This document shows positions 61,550-64,000 of a stretch of 64,000 nucleotides of DNA, one piece after another. The stretch comes from Pseudomonadales bacterium (GTDB taxonomy: Bacteria; Pseudomonadota; Gammaproteobacteria; Pseudomonadales; Azotimanducaceae). The translations under genes and the position numbers were made by a program. The number at the start of each line of letters is the position of its first letter. The first letter of the stretch is position 1. The notes below the pieces were generated by a model. It made no database searches and was not told where the DNA came from. It was given only the letters and a program-made list of their open reading frames with translations. The stretch spans positions 930,001 through 994,000 of the forward strand of contig JAWKZN010000002.1 of NCBI GenBank assembly GCA_041395945.1. The letters are read 5' to 3'.

Positions 61550-61865
61550 AAAGAAGGCACTTGAGAAAGCTGGTTGGAAAATAGGTAGTGTCGGTGAGTT
61601 TCTGGAACTCTCCGATGAAGAAGCAGCCTATCTTGAGATGCGACTGCTCCTCGTCCACAAACTCCGATCTCTCAGGGAACGGAAAAAGATCAGCCAAGTC
61701 GAACTCGCAAAAATGATCGGCTCTAGCCAGTCTCGTATCGCCAAGATTGAAGCCGGTGACATGTCGGTGAGCACAGACTTGATTCTGAAGGCCATATTAG
61801 CGCTAGGAGCGACCAGGACCCAGATCGCCAAAACCCTTGGCTCAACGGTGAGAAATGTCGCCTAA
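61536..61865 (+). CDS. Xre-type antitoxin (cassette)
   Basis: 109 residues, overlapping the toxin gene by 14 bases. The C-terminal half is a Cro/C1 helix-turn-helix: LRSLRERKKISQVELAKMIGSSQSRIAKIEAGD. The N-terminal part (SVGEFLELSDEEAAYLEMRL) is the usual toxin-binding segment. The stop TAA lies in the core sequence of the attC at 61860, read from the opposite side. Confidence 0.9.
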   Translation: MKHVKKKALEKAGWKIGSVGEFLELSDEEAAYLEMRLLLVHKLRSLRERKKISQVELAKMIGSSQSRIAKIEAGDMSVSTDLILKAILALGATRTQIAKTLGSTVRNVA

Positions 61866-61955
61866 CGCCGAGATAAGCGGCGCTTGAGGGCGGCCGACTG
61901 GAGCGGTAGCGAAAGGAGGTCGCGGTCAAGCGTTCGCTTCAGCTCCTGGTTAGAC
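61860..61955 (-). repeat. attC site, main type, intact
   Basis: Cores GTCTAAC and GTTAGGC, 96 bases. It provides stop codons to genes on both sides: TAA for the BrnA-like gene (minus) and TAA for the Xre gene (plus). Confidence 0.9.
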
Positions 61956-62159
61956 GTCAGCAGCACGCGCTTTCTGATTCGCGTACTCGCGAAGAGCACG
62001 ATTGACCGCCTCTGAATCGGGGAACAGCTTGTGAAGATCCGGATCGATGAGAACAACGTTTGTTCCCTCTCGATATTTCGATACATACTTGCCGCGAACA
62101 CCAGTTCTTATGAGATCTGAATCGTATTCGGGTCTCAAAGTGTCTTTGTCATTACTCAT
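61950..62159 (-). CDS. BrnT-associated antitoxin-like protein (cassette)
   Basis: 69 residues from the ATG at 62159, which overlaps the BrnT stop by 8 bases. The middle, RTGVRGKYVSKYREGTNVVLIDPDLHKLFPDSEAVNRALREYA, is typical of small partners of BrnT-type toxins, distinct from the classical BrnA. The stop TAA is the attC core GTCTAAC. Confidence 0.78.
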   Translation of the reverse strand: MSNDKDTLRPEYDSDLIRTGVRGKYVSKYREGTNVVLIDPDLHKLFPDSEAVNRALREYANQKARAADV

Positions 62160-62418
62160 AAGCTTGTATCTCTCGGCGGGACATCCGCCGTGCGGAGATG
62201 ATTCGAATTCTATCACCCCGATCGGTGAATGATACGACCAGGTGATTTTGCTGCTTGCTAAGTCCGAAAATCAAGAAACGGTTCTCCTCTGCAGAATGAT
62301 CTGGATCAGATACCGTCAAGGAGAAGTCATCATCGAACACACTGGCTCCTTCTTCAAAGGTTACCCCGTGTTTTTCAATATTCTGATTAGCCTTGGTTAT
62401 GTCCCATTCAAATTCCAT
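62152..62418 (-). CDS. BrnT-like toxin (cassette)
   Basis: 88 residues. MEFEWDITKANQNIEKHGVTFEEGASVFDDD and HLVVSFTDRGDRIRIISARRMSRREIQAYE are the BrnT family's two ends. It is the second BrnT in the array and not a close copy of the other (60710-60985). Toxin comes first in the pair. Confidence 0.9.
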   Translation of the reverse strand: MEFEWDITKANQNIEKHGVTFEEGASVFDDDFSLTVSDPDHSAEENRFLIFGLSKQQNHLVVSFTDRGDRIRIISARRMSRREIQAYE

Positions 62419-62436
62419 TGGAAGTGATTCTCTGAC

Positions 62437-62532
62437 GTCTAACGCCGAGATAAGCGGCGCTTGACGGCGGCCGACTGGAGCGGCAGCGAAAGGAGGTCGC
62501 GGTCAAGCGTCCGATTCATCTCCTGGTTAGGC
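62437..62532 (-). repeat. attC site, main type, intact
   Basis: Cores GCCTAAC and GTTAGAC, 96 bases. Ends the RelE-type toxin cassette. Confidence 0.9.
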
Positions 62533-62559
62533 GTCAGCGGCTGAACTTCAAATGTGAAC

Positions 62560-62856
62560 CTAGACACGCGTACGCCAGGTGTCAGGGTGTTGTCCACAGT
62601 GATAGACCCCCAGGACTTGAATGTGCGTAGACTCGACAACATAGTAGATTGCATAAGGAAACCGTCGGAGCAACGCACGCCGAACATCATCGTCAATGGC
62701 CGGATAGAGTTCGGGATTGTTCTCGATTCGTTCAATGCACGACAAGAATTCATCGAGGAATTCGCCTCCCAGGCCGTCGCGTCTTTCCTGGTACCAGGCT
62801 GCTGCAGATTGAAGATCTTCCCGCGCGAGACGGCGGAGGAACACCTCGAGTTTCAC
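62560..62856 (-). CDS. RelE/ParE-family toxin (cassette)
   Basis: 98 residues. LRRLAREDLQSAAAWYQERRDGLGGEFLDEFLSCIERI and RRALLRRFPYAIYYVVESTHIQVLGVYHCGQHPDTW are the RelE/ParE pattern. The GTG start overlaps the antitoxin stop by four bases. Antitoxin-first order is typical of this Unstab_antitox-RelE class. Confidence 0.9.
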   Translation of the reverse strand: MKLEVFLRRLAREDLQSAAAWYQERRDGLGGEFLDEFLSCIERIENNPELYPAIDDDVRRALLRRFPYAIYYVVESTHIQVLGVYHCGQHPDTWRTRV

Positions 62857-63059
62857 AGGTTCCGACGAATGCTCTCTGCGACATCGTAGGCGTTCTCACC
62901 CCGATCATTGTCAGAGCGGTAGGCGGCTAAGCGTTCACGAATCTCTTCGAGATGCGCTGGATCGACAGGTAAAGCACTTGTATCCACCGCAATGCTGTCC
63001 CAGATCGCCTCGACCAGCTGAAGTCGCTCGTCAATACTAAGCTGTTGAATTTCAGGCAT
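62853..63059 (-). CDS. Addiction-module antitoxin (Unstab_antitox type, cassette)
   Basis: 68 residues from the ATG at 63059. MPEIQQLSIDERLQLVEAIWDSIA with the repeated Ser/Asp-Glu-Arg-LxLVE-IWDS pattern is the TIGR02574-type addiction-module component. The C-terminus wraps the toxin (YDVAESIRRNL). It lies next to the toxin it should neutralise. Confidence 0.88.
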   Translation of the reverse strand: MPEIQQLSIDERLQLVEAIWDSIAVDTSALPVDPAHLEEIRERLAAYRSDNDRGENAYDVAESIRRNL

Positions 63060-63138
63060 ATGTCGAGTGCAAAAGTGCGCGGTAAGCGCCGATCTACGCT
63101 GGCCGCTTCGGCCGGTCAATGGAGGAAGTCTCACGTGC

Positions 63139-63237
63139 GCCTAACGTCCAGAGCTCAGCGGCCCGCTGAGTGGCGGCCTTTTTGCGAATGCAAAAAGGAG
63201 GACACTTTAGTGGGTCCGCTGCAGCGAGTTGTTAGGC
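63139..63237 (-). repeat. attC site of a fourth type, intact
   Basis: 99 bases, cores GCCTAAC and GTTAGGC on the minus strand. Arms GCTGCAGCGG and CCGCTGAGC pair with an extra G on the 5' side. A terminal hairpin CCTTTTTGC-ATTC-GCAAAAAGG is perfect. The 3' end of the gene at 63207 lies inside it. Confidence 0.9.
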
Positions 63238-63752
63238 GTCGGCTGGTTCAGTTGCGATGTAGCAACCGTGAGGCATCCGTTGATCATCGCATCCACGACG
63301 TTATGTCCCCTCGTGGGTAGTGGTATCTCTACACTCTCCTGGCCGTGGATGGTGAAGTTGATCGTCGGCGTACTATCTTCAAAGGCTTTCCAAGCTTCTT
63401 CGGCTGCTTTTCCGCCCATAAGATAGTGAGGAATCGTTGACTCAATGTCTGGAGCGGCGACCATGGTAATGGTGTTTCCATCTACGTTCATAAAGACGTC
63501 CATTACCACACTATCGCTGGCCGCGTAGTCGTCAATAGAAATCTGCAAAATGGGTGCATCGCCATCAATGCCCAGCAGCTTTTCGTACGGGTTCGGATTC
63601 CCTGGGCGAGGTCGGCCGAAAAAGATTGTGATGCCGTACCTGCGACGAGCGTCCGATGCTGACTCGGGAGCGGCGCACGCGCCATCGCTATAGTTTTGGT
63701 CCAGTGGTTGATCGGTCGCGTTCGCACACGCCCCGACCAGGAGAACCCACAA
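63207..63752 (-). CDS. Putative lipoprotein, unknown (cassette)
   Basis: About 181 residues. The N-terminus has a short hydrophobic stretch ending VLLVGAC, a possible lipobox, but the only in-frame start is a TTG at 63752 and no ATG stands nearby, so the true start is unclear (a frameshift near the 5' end is possible). The mature part contains DAPILQISIDDYAASDSVVMDVFMNVDG and IPLPTRGHNVVDAMINGC. The last 10 residues are encoded by the attC. Confidence 0.55.
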   Translation of the reverse strand: MWVLLVGACANATDQPLDQNYSDGACAAPESASDARRRYGITIFFGRPRPGNPNPYEKLLGIDGDAPILQISIDDYAASDSVVMDVFMNVDGNTITMVAAPDIESTIPHYLMGGKAAEEAWKAFEDSTPTINFTIHGQESVEIPLPTRGHNVVDAMINGCLTVATSQLNQPTPNNSLQRTH

Positions 63753-63783
63753 AATGACGGCATTGATTACATCGGCCCACGAC

Positions 63784-63882
63784 GCCTAACGCCGCGATAA
63801 GCGACGGCGCCGGGCTGGCGCTTTTCTTGCGCAAGCAAGAAAAGTGAAAGTCCAAGCCGTTCGATTAATCGCCTGGTTAGAC
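63784..63882 (-). repeat. attC site, variant of main type, intact
   Basis: 99 bases, cores GTCTAAC and GTTAGGC. The ends are of the main type (CAGGCGATTAATCG and CGCTTATCGCGGC); the middle is a perfect 10-bp hairpin, CTTTTCTTGC-TTG / GCAAGAAAAG. Confidence 0.88.
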
Positions 63883-64000
63883 GTCAGTCCTTCCATTTTC
63901 TATAATCTCCGCAGAGAGTGTTTCCGCGAGCGCCACTCTCGCTTCTTTCATAACCTCGAATAGAAACTTCGTTCTTTCAAATACCGGTAAAACTCGCTCG
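63877..64000 (-). CDS. Cassette gene, 5' end beyond window
   Basis: A frame open from the window edge encodes the last 40 residues, LPVFERTKFLFEVMKEARVA and LAETLSAEIIENGRTDV, helical and charged, and ends at the TAA in the attC core GTCTAAC. No family can be named from so little. Confidence 0.55.
   Translation of the reverse strand, partial: ERVLPVFERTKFLFEVMKEARVALAETLSAEIIENGRTDV

Noticed and set aside
58105..61929. Minus-strand frames that begin inside the attC sites with MTATSFRCRS
   Set aside because: These N-termini are translated attC sequence repeated at every site; the real start codons lie downstream.
58575..62532. Repeats spaced along the right part of the window as a CRISPR array
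   Set aside because: The repeats are about 96 bases long, imperfect palindromes, and separated by 400-1000 bases of genes; they are attC sites.
1..64000. tRNA, rRNA or prophage genes
   Set aside because: No cloverleaf-like or ribosomal RNA sequence and no phage structural gene was recognised anywhere in the window.

Overview
The window is a chromosomal segment of a GC-rich gammaproteobacterium. The evidence is the set of families present: DNA polymerase II, outer-membrane phospholipase A, a DUF6316 protein, a rhizobium-like GlpSTPQUV glycerol transporter, AbgT and NhaC transporters and an integron cassette array. Genus cannot be fixed from the sequence. No rRNA, tRNA or CRISPR array was recognised.

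Region 1 (1-31 kb) is ordinary chromosome with mixed strands. It holds a patatin-like lipase cut by the window edge, transporters (AbgT, NhaC), a PQQ-type sugar dehydrogenase, a hybrid histidine kinase, an M1 metallopeptidase, OMPLA translationally coupled to a sulfatase, a LysR regulator, the six-gene glycerol ABC operon interrupted by a structured inverted repeat, MscS, a decayed sterol-desaturase-type gene and a CpxP-like protein. Its most notable gene is a glutathione peroxidase at 8786-9253. An in-frame UGA stands at its catalytic position, and a hairpin with the geometry of a bacterial SECIS lies just downstream, so it is best read as an intact selenoprotein.

Region 2 (31-49.6 kb) has DNA polymerase II divergent from a photolyase, then a run of about 24 small genes that are almost all on the minus strand. 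They encode VOC/glyoxalase-fold proteins, GNAT acetyltransferases, HAD, isochorismatase, RDD, DUF1801, GFA, methyltransferases, ASCH and DUF3465. Many are joined by ATGA or GTGA overlaps. Two are unusual fusions: cupin-like with a P-loop kinase, and GNAT with SRPBCC. A TetR regulator with a palindromic operator closes this part.

Region 3 (about 49.6-64 kb) is an array of integron gene cassettes carrying about 20 attC sites or attC relics. The unpaired extra base lies in the 5' half of each site only when read on the minus strand, so the array runs from right to left and any intI/attI would lie beyond base 64000; no integrase is in the window. The sites at the right are near-identical and intact. 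Those at the left are degenerate, as expected for the old end of a sedentary array. The right half is dominated by small toxin-antitoxin-like pairs (Unstab_antitox/RelE, two BrnT pairs, HigB-like/Xre, DUF4160/DUF2442, DUF2283 with a small partner). The left half carries an alpha/beta hydrolase, a PNPOx-like protein, GNATs, a cyclase, a MreB-like protein, DUF1428 and unknown exported or membrane proteins. The attC core sites often supply the stop codon of the cassette gene, and one gene reads right through its attC into the next start codon.
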